From Segatella cerevisiae (GTDB taxonomy: Bacteria; Bacteroidota; Bacteroidia; Bacteroidales; Bacteroidaceae), in contig NZ_JAMXLY010000004.1 of assembly GCF_024054555.1 (NCBI RefSeq), positions 1 to 64,000 of the forward strand: DNA of 64,000 nucleotides. Reading direction: 5' to 3'. Numbering within the stretch: the first letter of the stretch is position 1; every line of letters begins with the position of its first letter. The notes beneath the pieces are model-generated. The model was not told the origin of the DNA, searched no databases, and was given only the letters and a program-made list of their open reading frames with translations. This document shows, piece by piece, positions 26,274 to 33,953 of the stretch. The translations under genes and the position numbers were made by a program.

Positions 26274-27461
26274 ATGGGACAATTACAGGAAAGATATAAA
26301 AATTATCGTGAACCGCAAAGGTACATGCAAGAAGGTGTATATCCTTATTTTCGCGTCATAACGAGTAAACAGGGTACAGAAGTAGAAATGGGCGGACACA
26401 AAGTCTTGATGTTCGGCTCTAATGCTTATGCCGGTTTAACTGGTGACCAAAGAGTAATCGATGCTGCTAAAAGGGCATTGGATAAATATGGGTCCGGATG
26501 TGCGGGAAGCCGTTTCCTGAATGGAACATTGGATATTCATGTTCAGTTGGAGAAAGAACTTGCCGAATATGAGCATAAGGATGCTGCACTGAGCTTCTCT
26601 ACGGGATTTTCAGTCAACCAAGGTGTCTTGGCCGTAGTCGTCGGGAAGGGTGATTATCTCATTTGTGATGAGCGTGATCATGCGAGTATTGTCGACGGAC
26701 GTCGACTCTCCTTCGCCAAGCAACTTCATTATAAGCACAATGACATGGAGGATTTGGAGCGTGTGCTCAAAGCTCTCCCTCACGATGCCGTGAAGTTGAT
26801 TGTCGTAGATGGCGTGTTTTCGATGGAGGGTGATCTGGCCAATCTGCCGGAGATCGTGAAGTTGAAGAAGAAATACAATTGTTCAATCATGGTCGATGAG
26901 GCACATGGTATCGGCGTCTTCGGAAAAGAAGGCCGTGGTGTCTGCGACTATTTCGGGGTGACAGATGATGTGGACCTGATCATGGGAACTTTTTCCAAGA
27001 GTCTGGCTTCCATCGGTGGTTTCATTGCTTCGGACAAGGATACGATCAACTTCCTCCGCCATAACGTGCGTACTTATATTTTCAGTGCCAGCAATACTCC
27101 TGCTGCAACGGCTGCAGCTATTGAGGCGCTTCACATCATCAGGACCGAACCTGAAAGACAGGAACGTCTCTGGGATGTGACCAAGTACGCTGTGAAACGT
27201 TTCCGCGAAGAAGGTTTCGAAATCGGGGATACCAACAGTCCTATTATCCCGCTGTATGTAAGGGATGACTATAAGACTTTCCTGGTTACAAAACTGGCTT
27301 TCGATAACGGTGTGTTCATCAACCCGGTCGTTCCGCCTGCTTGTGCACGACAGGATACGCTGGTGCGGTTCGCACTGATGGCTACGCATACCAAAGAACA
27401 GGTAGAGCGGGGCGTGCAGGTTTTGAAGAAGATCTTTGTAGAACAGGGCCTGATCAAATAA
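26274..27461 (+). CDS. spt: Serine palmitoyltransferase (AOS family)
   Basis: 395 residues, PLP-dependent alpha-oxoamine synthase. It condenses serine with an acyl-CoA to give 3-ketosphinganine, the first step of Bacteroidetes sphingolipid synthesis. Visible motifs: GSNAYAGLTGDQRV (about 43-56), GSGCAGSRFLNGT (about 73-85), IMVDEAHGIGVFG with the PLP-contacting Asp and His (about 204-216), and TFSKSLASIGGF with the Schiff-base Lys (about 240-251). It resembles Bacteroides Spt rather than KBL or BioF, but those relatives share all catalytic residues. A -7 box TATCTTTG lies at 26227-26234 without a proper -33. A strong terminator follows (27484-27520), so it is monocistronic. Confidence 0.85.
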   Translation: MGQLQERYKNYREPQRYMQEGVYPYFRVITSKQGTEVEMGGHKVLMFGSNAYAGLTGDQRVIDAAKRALDKYGSGCAGSRFLNGTLDIHVQLEKELAEYEHKDAALSFSTGFSVNQGVLAVVVGKGDYLICDERDHASIVDGRRLSFAKQLHYKHNDMEDLERVLKALPHDAVKLIVVDGVFSMEGDLANLPEIVKLKKKYNCSIMVDEAHGIGVFGKEGRGVCDYFGVTDDVDLIMGTFSKSLASIGGFIASDKDTINFLRHNVRTYIFSASNTPAATAAAIEALHIIRTEPERQERLWDVTKYAVKRFREEGFEIGDTNSPIIPLYVRDDYKTFLVTKLAFDNGVFINPVVPPACARQDTLVRFALMATHTKEQVERGVQVLKKIFVEQGLIK

Positions 27462-27483
27462 TCAGGGTTCTTGTTAGATGATA

Positions 27484-27520
27484 AAAGACCGCCGGAATAA
27501 TTGTTATTTCGGCGGTCTTT
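27484..27520 (+). terminator. Terminator of spt
   Basis: A 17-bp near-perfect stem (27484-27500 with 27504-27520; core AAAGACCGCCG / CGGCGGTCTTT), loop TTG. Confidence 0.85.
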
Positions 27521-27619
27521 GCGTTAATGCCGTGAGTCTGTATTTTTAAGAGGATACCGTCAATCACTTGAGCTTTATCCGAGTGCTTCCGCGTTGATGT
27601 TGTGGTATCCCTTCACTTT

Positions 27620-28099
27620 TCATTTCATATTGCCATCTTCAAAAGAGAAGGGGAGCAGATCTTTCACGCTGTGAAATACCAGCACGCCTTCCGTGCCATA
27701 GAGCAGGATACGGACGGGATTCCCATAGCGTTCTTCCACTTCCAGAATGACTTGTCGGCATTGCCCGCATGGAGGGACAGGTTGTGCTAAAAGCCCTCGT
27801 GTGTTCTTGGCAGCGATGGCCAGTGCCACAATGCGATGCTGCGGGCATTGAGCCTGGGCGGCGAAAATGGCCGTACGCTCAGCACAGAGGCCAGAAGGGA
27901 AAGCCGCATTTTCCTGATTGGCACCGATGATCTCTTTGCCGTCATCCAGTCTTATGGCAGCTCCTACATGAAAGTGACTGTAGTGTGCATAACTGTTGGC
28001 CGTCGCCTCAATGGCAGAATGGATCAGATGTTGATCCTCGGGTGCCAATTCCGAGAGTTGTGCCAGTTGGTATGAAATAGAAAGACTTAAGTTTTTCAT
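27620..28099 (-). CDS. cdd: Cytidine deaminase
   Basis: 159 residues, the tetrameric homolog size. Zinc site: the Cys and catalytic Glu in CAERTAIFAA (about 72-81) and PCGQCRQVI (about 112-120), which supplies the two further Cys. The substrate-binding FHVGAAIRLDDG precedes them. It converts cytidine and deoxycytidine to uridine forms in pyrimidine salvage. It is a single gene on the minus strand between spt and tRNA-Pro; the region 28100-28272 before it shows no clear promoter. Confidence 0.95.
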   Translation of the reverse strand: MKNLSLSISYQLAQLSELAPEDQHLIHSAIEATANSYAHYSHFHVGAAIRLDDGKEIIGANQENAAFPSGLCAERTAIFAAQAQCPQHRIVALAIAAKNTRGLLAQPVPPCGQCRQVILEVEERYGNPVRILLYGTEGVLVFHSVKDLLPFSFEDGNMK

Positions 28100-28272
28100 A
28101 AATAATCATTTTTATTCTATTTGTTGATATGGATATCCGGTATTTTGACCGCTTTAAAAGGCAATTACCGGAAAAGGTATGAATGTTGTCGATCAGGTCT
28201 GTAGCCTTTTATCACACATAGCGCCATGCCAGTGAAAGAAGGGCAGATCAGTTTTGCCTTAAGATGACGAAA

Positions 28273-28302
28273 GAGAGATAACTTAATCCTAAGTTATCTC
28301 TC
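28273..28302 (-). terminator. Terminator of tRNA-Pro
   Basis: A perfect 13-bp stem (28273-28285 with 28290-28302), 4-nt loop; a short T tract follows on the minus strand. Confidence 0.7.
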
Positions 28303-28314
28303 TTCCCTCAACCG

Positions 28315-28388
28315 TCGGGGCGACAGGATTCGAACCTGCGACCACCTGGTCCCAAACCAGGAGCGCTACCGGGCTGCGCTACACCCCG
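28315..28388 (-). tRNA. tRNA-Pro(TGG)
   Basis: 74 nt; acceptor CGGGGTG with CGCCCCG, discriminator A, anticodon loop TTTGGGA giving TGG, regular T loop TTCGAAT. Confidence 0.95.
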
Positions 28389-28424
28389 AAACTTATGCTT
28401 GAGGACTCTTTCTCAAGCCGAGTG

Positions 28425-28455
28425 CAAAGGTAATACAATTATTTTGTCCGACCAA
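28425..28455 (-). promoter_or_regulatory. Promoter of tRNA-Pro
   Basis: Minus strand TTG (28455-28453), 20 nt, TACCTTTG (28432-28425), followed by CACTCG as at the other tRNA promoters. Confidence 0.8.
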
Positions 28456-28571
28456 ATTTTCAATGGATTTTTTATAGTCAGGTACGCCACAATACCTTTT
28501 TTACCTTCGAGTTGGAGCATACTCCAAGCCCGTTATCTGGAGACCTGAAAGACTGTCGCCCGACACTCGGA

Positions 28572-29813
28572 CTATTTCGTATAGAAATCGATGAGACGGG
28601 TGATGGCCTGACGACAAACCGGACAGAACTCAGGGAAGGTATTCGTCCGCATCCTGCAATCCGGATATCCTCTGTAAACGCCTTTCAAGGAATAGCCTGC
28701 ACCTTCATAAAAGCCGACCTTCTTGTCCTTCTTCCCGATGAGGTTTTCCCATTTGCCATGGAAATTGACTTTCGTGGTGATGTTCGGTTCCCAAGGCTCT
28801 ACATCGTGAGGATACATGGGAATCTGTTCCTCTTCGTAGGCATACTCATCAGCAAGGCCCGCAAAAGAATGCCCGAATTCATGTACGACAACTGGTTTGA
28901 ACCATTTGTTATGCGTTGTACTCAGATTGTAGGAATTGAGGATTCCGCCGCCACCGTATCTGTCGGTGTTGACCAATACGATGATATGCTCGTAAGGTGT
29001 CCCTGCGAGCCAGTTGTGGAGGTCTTCCAAGTGCAGTGTCGTCAGATACCGTTCACTGTAGAACGTGTCGAAATTGGAGTGCAGGGCTGTATTCTTCCAG
29101 ATGCCTTTAGCCGGTTCACTGGTCCCGCTGTCTACTGACGGAGCTTCGACTGCAATGATGTTGAACCGGTCACGCAGGCTCTTGAAAGGTTCATGTGCGA
29201 AGAGTGCTTCCATTGCCGTTTTCACGTCGGCTATAAAGGTGGACATTTCCGATGGTTTGTAACCTTCAGAGATATACGCAATATGAATGCAACGTTCCGG
29301 GTGGGCAGCCTTTTGCAGAGTGACGTAAGGCGTCACATTCTGTTCTCCGGCATGTCTGATCAGAATGTCTTTCGGGTTGATTGTCGAGGTCAGCGATGCT
29401 GTGACTGCCCTGCGGTTGTCCATCAATTGGAGGGTGACATCTACCGTGTCTTTCGGAAAAGGCATCAGAAAGACATTTTCAAAACTCCTGGTTTCTGTTT
29501 TGGACATATCGTATGACAGCCATTCCTGAAACAGGGTAGAGAATGAATTGCGGTAGATGACCTGCCCGTTCTTGTGTGAGCGGACGATCAACTGTCCGTT
29601 ACCTTCTACCGGTACTTCGGACAAGCGTTGGGTCTTACCGTACCATCCCGGTTCAGACAAGAGTTCGTCGACTGCGATGTCCTGGTGCTTCTGGTTGCCG
29701 GACAAGATATAGTCGATCCTTAATGTGCGATTTTCGAAATAGTCTTCGAACTTCTGTGCCTTTATGGAAAGGACAACTAGAAATGCCATGAAAAATACAA
29801 CTGATCTTTTCAT
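28572..29813 (-). CDS. Exported M64-family metallopeptidase
   Basis: 413 residues with signal peptide MKRSVVFFMAFLVVLSIKAQ. An N-terminal beta-rich domain (about 21-150) precedes the peptidase domain, which begins near CIHIAYISEGYKPSEM. The zinc motif is HEFGHSFAGLADEY (about 287-300): two His and the catalytic Glu of HExxH, with a downstream Asp/Glu. This is the M64 'IgA peptidase' pattern; the name comes from a Clostridium enzyme and does not prove IgA as substrate. It is secreted or surface-located. It ends 43 nt before the glucosaminidase start on the same strand, so cotranscription is possible. Confidence 0.9.
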   Translation of the reverse strand: MKRSVVFFMAFLVVLSIKAQKFEDYFENRTLRIDYILSGNQKHQDIAVDELLSEPGWYGKTQRLSEVPVEGNGQLIVRSHKNGQVIYRNSFSTLFQEWLSYDMSKTETRSFENVFLMPFPKDTVDVTLQLMDNRRAVTASLTSTINPKDILIRHAGEQNVTPYVTLQKAAHPERCIHIAYISEGYKPSEMSTFIADVKTAMEALFAHEPFKSLRDRFNIIAVEAPSVDSGTSEPAKGIWKNTALHSNFDTFYSERYLTTLHLEDLHNWLAGTPYEHIIVLVNTDRYGGGGILNSYNLSTTHNKWFKPVVVHEFGHSFAGLADEYAYEEEQIPMYPHDVEPWEPNITTKVNFHGKWENLIGKKDKKVGFYEGAGYSLKGVYRGYPDCRMRTNTFPEFCPVCRQAITRLIDFYTK

Positions 29814-29855
29814 CCTTTAATCCCTCGTTCCTGTTTATTTAGTTGGTATCATATT

Positions 29856-30773
29856 TTATCTTACTTTCAGTTTGGCTCCCGGATAAATCTGGTACGTCGG
29901 AGAAAGAGAATTCAACTTATACAAGTTCTCCAACCGCATGCCGTAAGCCTGTGCAATGCTGTACATGCTCTCGCCCGGTTTGACGATGTGCGGGCGGTTC
30001 TTAAACTGTTTCGGCGCCTTTTTCTCTTTCTTCTTCAAGAATACAATATCGCCCTTGTGCAAGATATCATTCTTGTCACGCTCGTTGTACTTAGCCAATT
30101 TCTTCCACGATATGTCCACTTCCTTGCCTATGGACTTGAAGGTATCTCCTTCACGGGCAAACAAGTAGTAGTTGTTGTTGAAGCGGTGAATCGGATGCAG
30201 TTGCAACTCAGACTGTACGAGTTGGTCTTTTCCGCTATGCTGTGCCATGAAATGGTCATAGTGGCGGTCCTTGTCATACTGGTTGAGGCTATAGAGTTCG
30301 ATGATCTGGATGAGCAGGTTGGCATAGTTGGGGTTAGTGGCATAGCCGCAATCCCTCAGGCCCTTAGCCCATCCGCGGTAATCCGTAATGTCGAGTCTGA
30401 AAAGGCTGGCATAGCGGGGTTGGTCATGAAGGAACTTGGAATGGTCTTCATAACTCTCCCTTGCATTGGAGTATACACGGAAACATTCTCCTTTGGCATC
30501 ATCATCATGATATTGGGTGGGACCAGTCCAGTTATGGCATTTGATCCCGAAATGGTTGTTGCCTTCAGTAACTAATGAACTGAGTCCCCCACGGCTTTCC
30601 AAAACGCCTTGGGCGAGAGTGATACTGGCAGGTATATGGTAACGCAGCATCTGTTCAATGGCCAGATCCTTATATTGATTAATATAATTCTGAAATTGGG
30701 AATTCCATCTCAGTTGTGCCCCCGTTGGAATGACGAGGACCATCATGAGCAATAATGAAAATATTTTCTTCAT
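29856..30773 (-). CDS. Exported N-acetylglucosaminidase with two LysM domains
   Basis: 305 residues from the ATG at 30773, which gives a signal peptide MKKIFSLLLMMVLVIPTGAQ. The glucosaminidase domain (about 25-165) contains IPASITLAQGVLESRGGLS with the catalytic Glu of the SxLAQ...ES motif, then NNHFGIKCH and the SYEDHSKFL segment. Two LysM-like modules follow, a degenerate one at about 190-243 and a clear one at about 258-305. It cleaves peptidoglycan glycan strands, so it is a cell-wall remodelling enzyme. A -7 box TAAATTTG lies at 30805-30798. It is divergent from folK. Confidence 0.93.
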   Translation of the reverse strand: MKKIFSLLLMMVLVIPTGAQLRWNSQFQNYINQYKDLAIEQMLRYHIPASITLAQGVLESRGGLSSLVTEGNNHFGIKCHNWTGPTQYHDDDAKGECFRVYSNARESYEDHSKFLHDQPRYASLFRLDITDYRGWAKGLRDCGYATNPNYANLLIQIIELYSLNQYDKDRHYDHFMAQHSGKDQLVQSELQLHPIHRFNNNYYLFAREGDTFKSIGKEVDISWKKLAKYNERDKNDILHKGDIVFLKKKEKKAPKQFKNRPHIVKPGESMYSIAQAYGMRLENLYKLNSLSPTYQIYPGAKLKVR

Positions 30774-30885
30774 GTAGTCACAGCTGATATCTTGATGCAA
30801 ATTTAATAAAAAATATCACATATCCCGTACTCCGTCTGAAAATTTCACTATATTTGCACCGCCTTATGAGAAATTCAGAAGAAAA

Positions 30886-31272
30886 ATGGAAGTTCTAACT
30901 CCGGTTATCCTTGCGTTGGGTTCCAATATGGAAACTGATGACATGTTCCTTCAAGCCCAGTCACGGCTCACACTGTTATTCGACCACAAAATCTTTTTTA
31001 CTCGGGTTCTGATGACAGAGCCGATAGATTTCGGGAAGCGAAAGTTCAGGAATGCCTTGGCAGCAGCTTCAACACCCCTGTCTCTCCCTGAATTGCAACG
31101 CTCGTTGAAAGTGATAGAACGTTCCTGTGGCCGTACGCCCGAAGGAAAAGCACGGGGTGAGATCACGATAGATATTGATCTGCTCCTCTTCGGTCCGCAA
31201 AAGTTCCATTTCTCTGATTGGGACCGGCCGTATGTCAGGGAACTTATGAAGGAATTGCCGGTAGGTAAATAG
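30886..31272 (+). CDS. folK: HPPK, short form
   Basis: 128 residues, shorter than the usual 155-165. It transfers pyrophosphate from ATP to 6-hydroxymethyl-dihydropterin in folate synthesis. Motifs: ILALGSNMETDDMFLQAQ at the start (family: LGSNxGD), an FRNALAAAST segment, ERSCGRTPEGKARGEITIDI with the metal-binding Asp pair (DIDLLLF). The C-terminal region after that is only about 25 residues, with the usual P-H-P loop replaced by a short RPYVRELMKEL, so the active-site lid may be simplified. A -7 box TATATTTG is at 30849-30856. It converges on radA with 42 nt between. Confidence 0.85.
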   Translation: MEVLTPVILALGSNMETDDMFLQAQSRLTLLFDHKIFFTRVLMTEPIDFGKRKFRNALAAASTPLSLPELQRSLKVIERSCGRTPEGKARGEITIDIDLLLFGPQKFHFSDWDRPYVRELMKELPVGK

Positions 31273-31314
31273 AGGTGTTACATTTTTGACCATTTACCGC
31301 TCGTCTCCTTTATT

Positions 31315-32745
31315 TCAACCGAAGAGAGCTTTCAAGGCTTCCTCCACCTTTCTGACAGGAACAATCGTTATCTGATATTTCCCCGTTTGCAGTCCCTTCA
31401 TATTATATTTAGGGATGATGATATGACTGAATCCGAGTTTTTCAGCTTCAGCCACGCGTTGGTCGATGCGGCTGACCGGTCTGACCTCTCCACTGAGTCC
31501 CACTTCTCCCGCCATGCACCATCCTGATTCGATGGCAATATCCAAGTTGCTTGAGAGGACTGCAGCGATGACACTCAGGTCGATAGCGAGGTCAGTGACC
31601 CGAAGTCCTCCGGCAATATTCAGGAAAACATCTTTCAGCATGAGTTTGAATCCGACCCTCTTTTCCAGGACCGCCAGCAGCATGTTCAGACGCCTTTGGT
31701 CAAAACCTGTGGCACTGCGCTGCGGTGTTCCGTAGGCAGCACTGGAGACCAGTGCCTGTGTTTCCACGAGAAAAGGTCTCACACCTTCTATTGCCGCAGT
31801 TATAGCCACACCGGAAAGACCGTCATGGTCTTCGGAAAGGAGGAGTTCGGAAGGGTTGCTGACCGGTTTCAGTCCATTCTGCTCCATTTCGTAGATTCCT
31901 AATTCAGACGTACTTCCGAATCGGTTTTTCGTGCTCCTCAGAATCCGGTACATATAGTGTGCGTCACCTTCAAACTGGATGACGGTATCGACGATATGCT
32001 CCAGAATCTTAGGTCCTGCCAGCGTACCTTCTTTATTGATATGTCCGATGAGGATGACTGGAATGCCACTGACCTTTGCCAGACGGAAAAACAGGGAAGC
32101 CGATTCCCTGACTTGGGAAATGCTTCCGGGACTGCTCTCGGTCCGCTCCGTAGACATGGTCTGTATGGAATCGATGATGATCAGGTCAGGTTTGTCCGTC
32201 TTGACATATTCCAGAATCTTTTCCACAGACGTCTCACAAAGGATCGAGATATTCGATCCTGCAGCTTCTCTTTCTGCGCTTTTCATGCTGGATGCCAGTC
32301 GGTCAGCTCTGAGTTTGATCTGATGGGTGCTTTCCTCTCCGCTGACATAGAGGACGTGGTGTTCAGGCATATTCAGGATAGTCTGAAGAGTAAGCGTACT
32401 TTTCCCTATGCCGGGTTCGCCTCCCAGAAGAACGATGCTTCCGGGGACGAGTCCGCCACCCAGTACACGGTTGAATTCGGCGTCGTGCATATCCATTCGT
32501 GGATCATCCTGAGCCGAAATGTCCCGGAGTTTGACAGGTTTCCCTACGCCTGAAGGAAGGCCGTCAAAAAGAGCCGAGACCTGATCGGCCCCGGAAAGTG
32601 AGTTTTGTGAACTGCTTCCCCCGTCAGCGGGGATCCGTATCTGTTTGAAGGTATTCCATTCTCCGCAATTGGGGCATCTGCCCATCCATTTAGAGGACTC
32701 TTGCCCGCAATTGCTGCATACGTAAGCGATCTTGTCTTTTGCCAT
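31315..32745 (-). CDS. radA: DNA repair protein RadA
   Basis: 476 residues. C4 zinc finger CSNCGQESSKWMGRCPNCG near the N terminus (about 10-28), RecA-like ATPase with Walker A GGEPGIGKST (about 108-117), the RadA-specific KNRFG motif (in STKNRFGSTSE, about 265), and a Lon-protease-like C-terminal domain (SGEVRPVSRIDQRVAEAEKLGF). It drives branch migration of recombination intermediates. The start follows a minus-strand -7 box TAACTTTG (32775-32768). A single gene. Confidence 0.97.
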   Translation of the reverse strand: MAKDKIAYVCSNCGQESSKWMGRCPNCGEWNTFKQIRIPADGGSSSQNSLSGADQVSALFDGLPSGVGKPVKLRDISAQDDPRMDMHDAEFNRVLGGGLVPGSIVLLGGEPGIGKSTLTLQTILNMPEHHVLYVSGEESTHQIKLRADRLASSMKSAEREAAGSNISILCETSVEKILEYVKTDKPDLIIIDSIQTMSTERTESSPGSISQVRESASLFFRLAKVSGIPVILIGHINKEGTLAGPKILEHIVDTVIQFEGDAHYMYRILRSTKNRFGSTSELGIYEMEQNGLKPVSNPSELLLSEDHDGLSGVAITAAIEGVRPFLVETQALVSSAAYGTPQRSATGFDQRRLNMLLAVLEKRVGFKLMLKDVFLNIAGGLRVTDLAIDLSVIAAVLSSNLDIAIESGWCMAGEVGLSGEVRPVSRIDQRVAEAEKLGFSHIIIPKYNMKGLQTGKYQITIVPVRKVEEALKALFG

Positions 32746-33018
32746 ACCGATGCTTTTTCAAGTTTACAAAGTTACAAAGTTTTTCCGGATTTGCAGTACT
32801 GTTTGATTGGAATTCCCCGATTTATCATCAGGATCAGCGTTGCGGGCAAATTGAGAAAGTCGGATTTCAACAAAAGGTCCGTGTGTATTGATGACCATTC
32901 CATGCTTCCCGCGAAAGGACATTCTTGAATTGTGAGCAGAGGTATGGAAAAACTTTTCCGGTTCGGAATCAGCCTCCGGGATGCGGTCTGTTTATGCTTC
33001 CTAAATTTTACGGATATA
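32746..33018. other. Intergenic region upstream of radA and the lipoprotein gene
   Basis: Contains the radA -7 box (32768-32775). I see no gene, hairpin or repeat in the rest. Confidence 0.4.
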
Positions 33019-33050
33019 TTTGACAGAACCAAAATAAATACGTAATTTTG
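33019..33050 (+). promoter_or_regulatory. Promoter of the lipoprotein-TPR operon
   Basis: TTTG (33019-33022), 20 nt, TAATTTTG (33043-33050). The ATG at 33057 is only 7 nt after the -7 box, so the mRNA should begin at or next to the start codon. Confidence 0.75.
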
Positions 33051-33056
33051 CAAGTA

Positions 33057-33953
33057 ATGAAAAAGATCATATCAGTGTTAGCTGTCGGGATATTCTTCAT
33101 TTTAGTCTCATGCGGTAATTCGTATAATGAGAACCGGCGGCTTTCAAGGGCTGAAAAGGCAAGGCTGGACAGTATTGACCAGGCTGCTTTCAAGGTGGGA
33201 GTCATGCCTACCTTGGACTGTCTGCCGGTGTATGTCGCTTATGAGGATAGTCTCTTCAAGACTTGTGGTGTTCGGGTCCATTTGAAATATTTCACAGCTC
33301 AGATGGACTGTGATACGGCTTTGATTAACAGGCGAGTGCAGATCTCTATCTCTGACCTGATCAGGGCCGAGCGTCTGCGCAAGCGGGGAGTGGCACTCAG
33401 TTATCCGATAGCCACAAATACCTATTGGCAACTCGTCACCAATCGTTTGGCCCGTATTCGGGAACTTCATCAGTTGAGTGACAAGATGATAGCCTGTACC
33501 CGTTTTTCGGCCACTGATCTGTTGGCAGACATTGCGATCAAGCGAGGACACCCGCGGTACAATGTCTACAAGATCCAGATCAATGACGTGAAAATCCGAC
33601 TGGAGATGCTCATCAACAATGAGATGGATGCGATGCTCCTCACAGAGCCGCAAGCTACAAAAGCCCGCCTTTTGGGCAGTCCTGTCCTTTTGGACAGTAG
33701 GGACATGGGATTCCATCTGGGGGTATTCGCCTTCAGGGAAGCCGATCTGCCCGAACGGAGCCAACAGTTGTCGGCTTTTCTGAAAGCCTATGACCAGGCT
33801 GTGGACAGCATTAACAAGCATGGCCTTCAATTTTACGGTTCTCTCATTACCAAATATTGCGGCAGTGATCCTCAGACCATCAAAGCTTTACCTTCACTGG
33901 TATTCACACATGCACAATCCCCTCGAAGACGGGATATAGAAAGGGCTAGATAA
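33057..33953 (+). CDS. Periplasmic substrate-binding-like lipoprotein
   Basis: 298 residues from the ATG at 33057; an upstream TTG lies in the promoter. Signal peptide with lipobox MKKIISVLAVGIFFILVSCG, lipidated Cys at 20. The mature part resembles SsuA/NMT1 (ABC-type aliphatic substrate-binding) proteins: FKVGVMPTLDCLPVYVAYEDSLF, then a YFTAQMDCDTALINRRVQISISD segment in which the cell would read presence or absence of ligand, and MLLTEPQATKARL near 190. No ABC permease or ATPase gene adjoins it, so it may work with a distant transporter or as a sensor. The stop overlaps the start of the TPR gene by one base (TAATG), so they are coupled. Confidence 0.75.
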   Translation: MKKIISVLAVGIFFILVSCGNSYNENRRLSRAEKARLDSIDQAAFKVGVMPTLDCLPVYVAYEDSLFKTCGVRVHLKYFTAQMDCDTALINRRVQISISDLIRAERLRKRGVALSYPIATNTYWQLVTNRLARIRELHQLSDKMIACTRFSATDLLADIAIKRGHPRYNVYKIQINDVKIRLEMLINNEMDAMLLTEPQATKARLLGSPVLLDSRDMGFHLGVFAFREADLPERSQQLSAFLKAYDQAVDSINKHGLQFYGSLITKYCGSDPQTIKALPSLVFTHAQSPRRRDIERAR

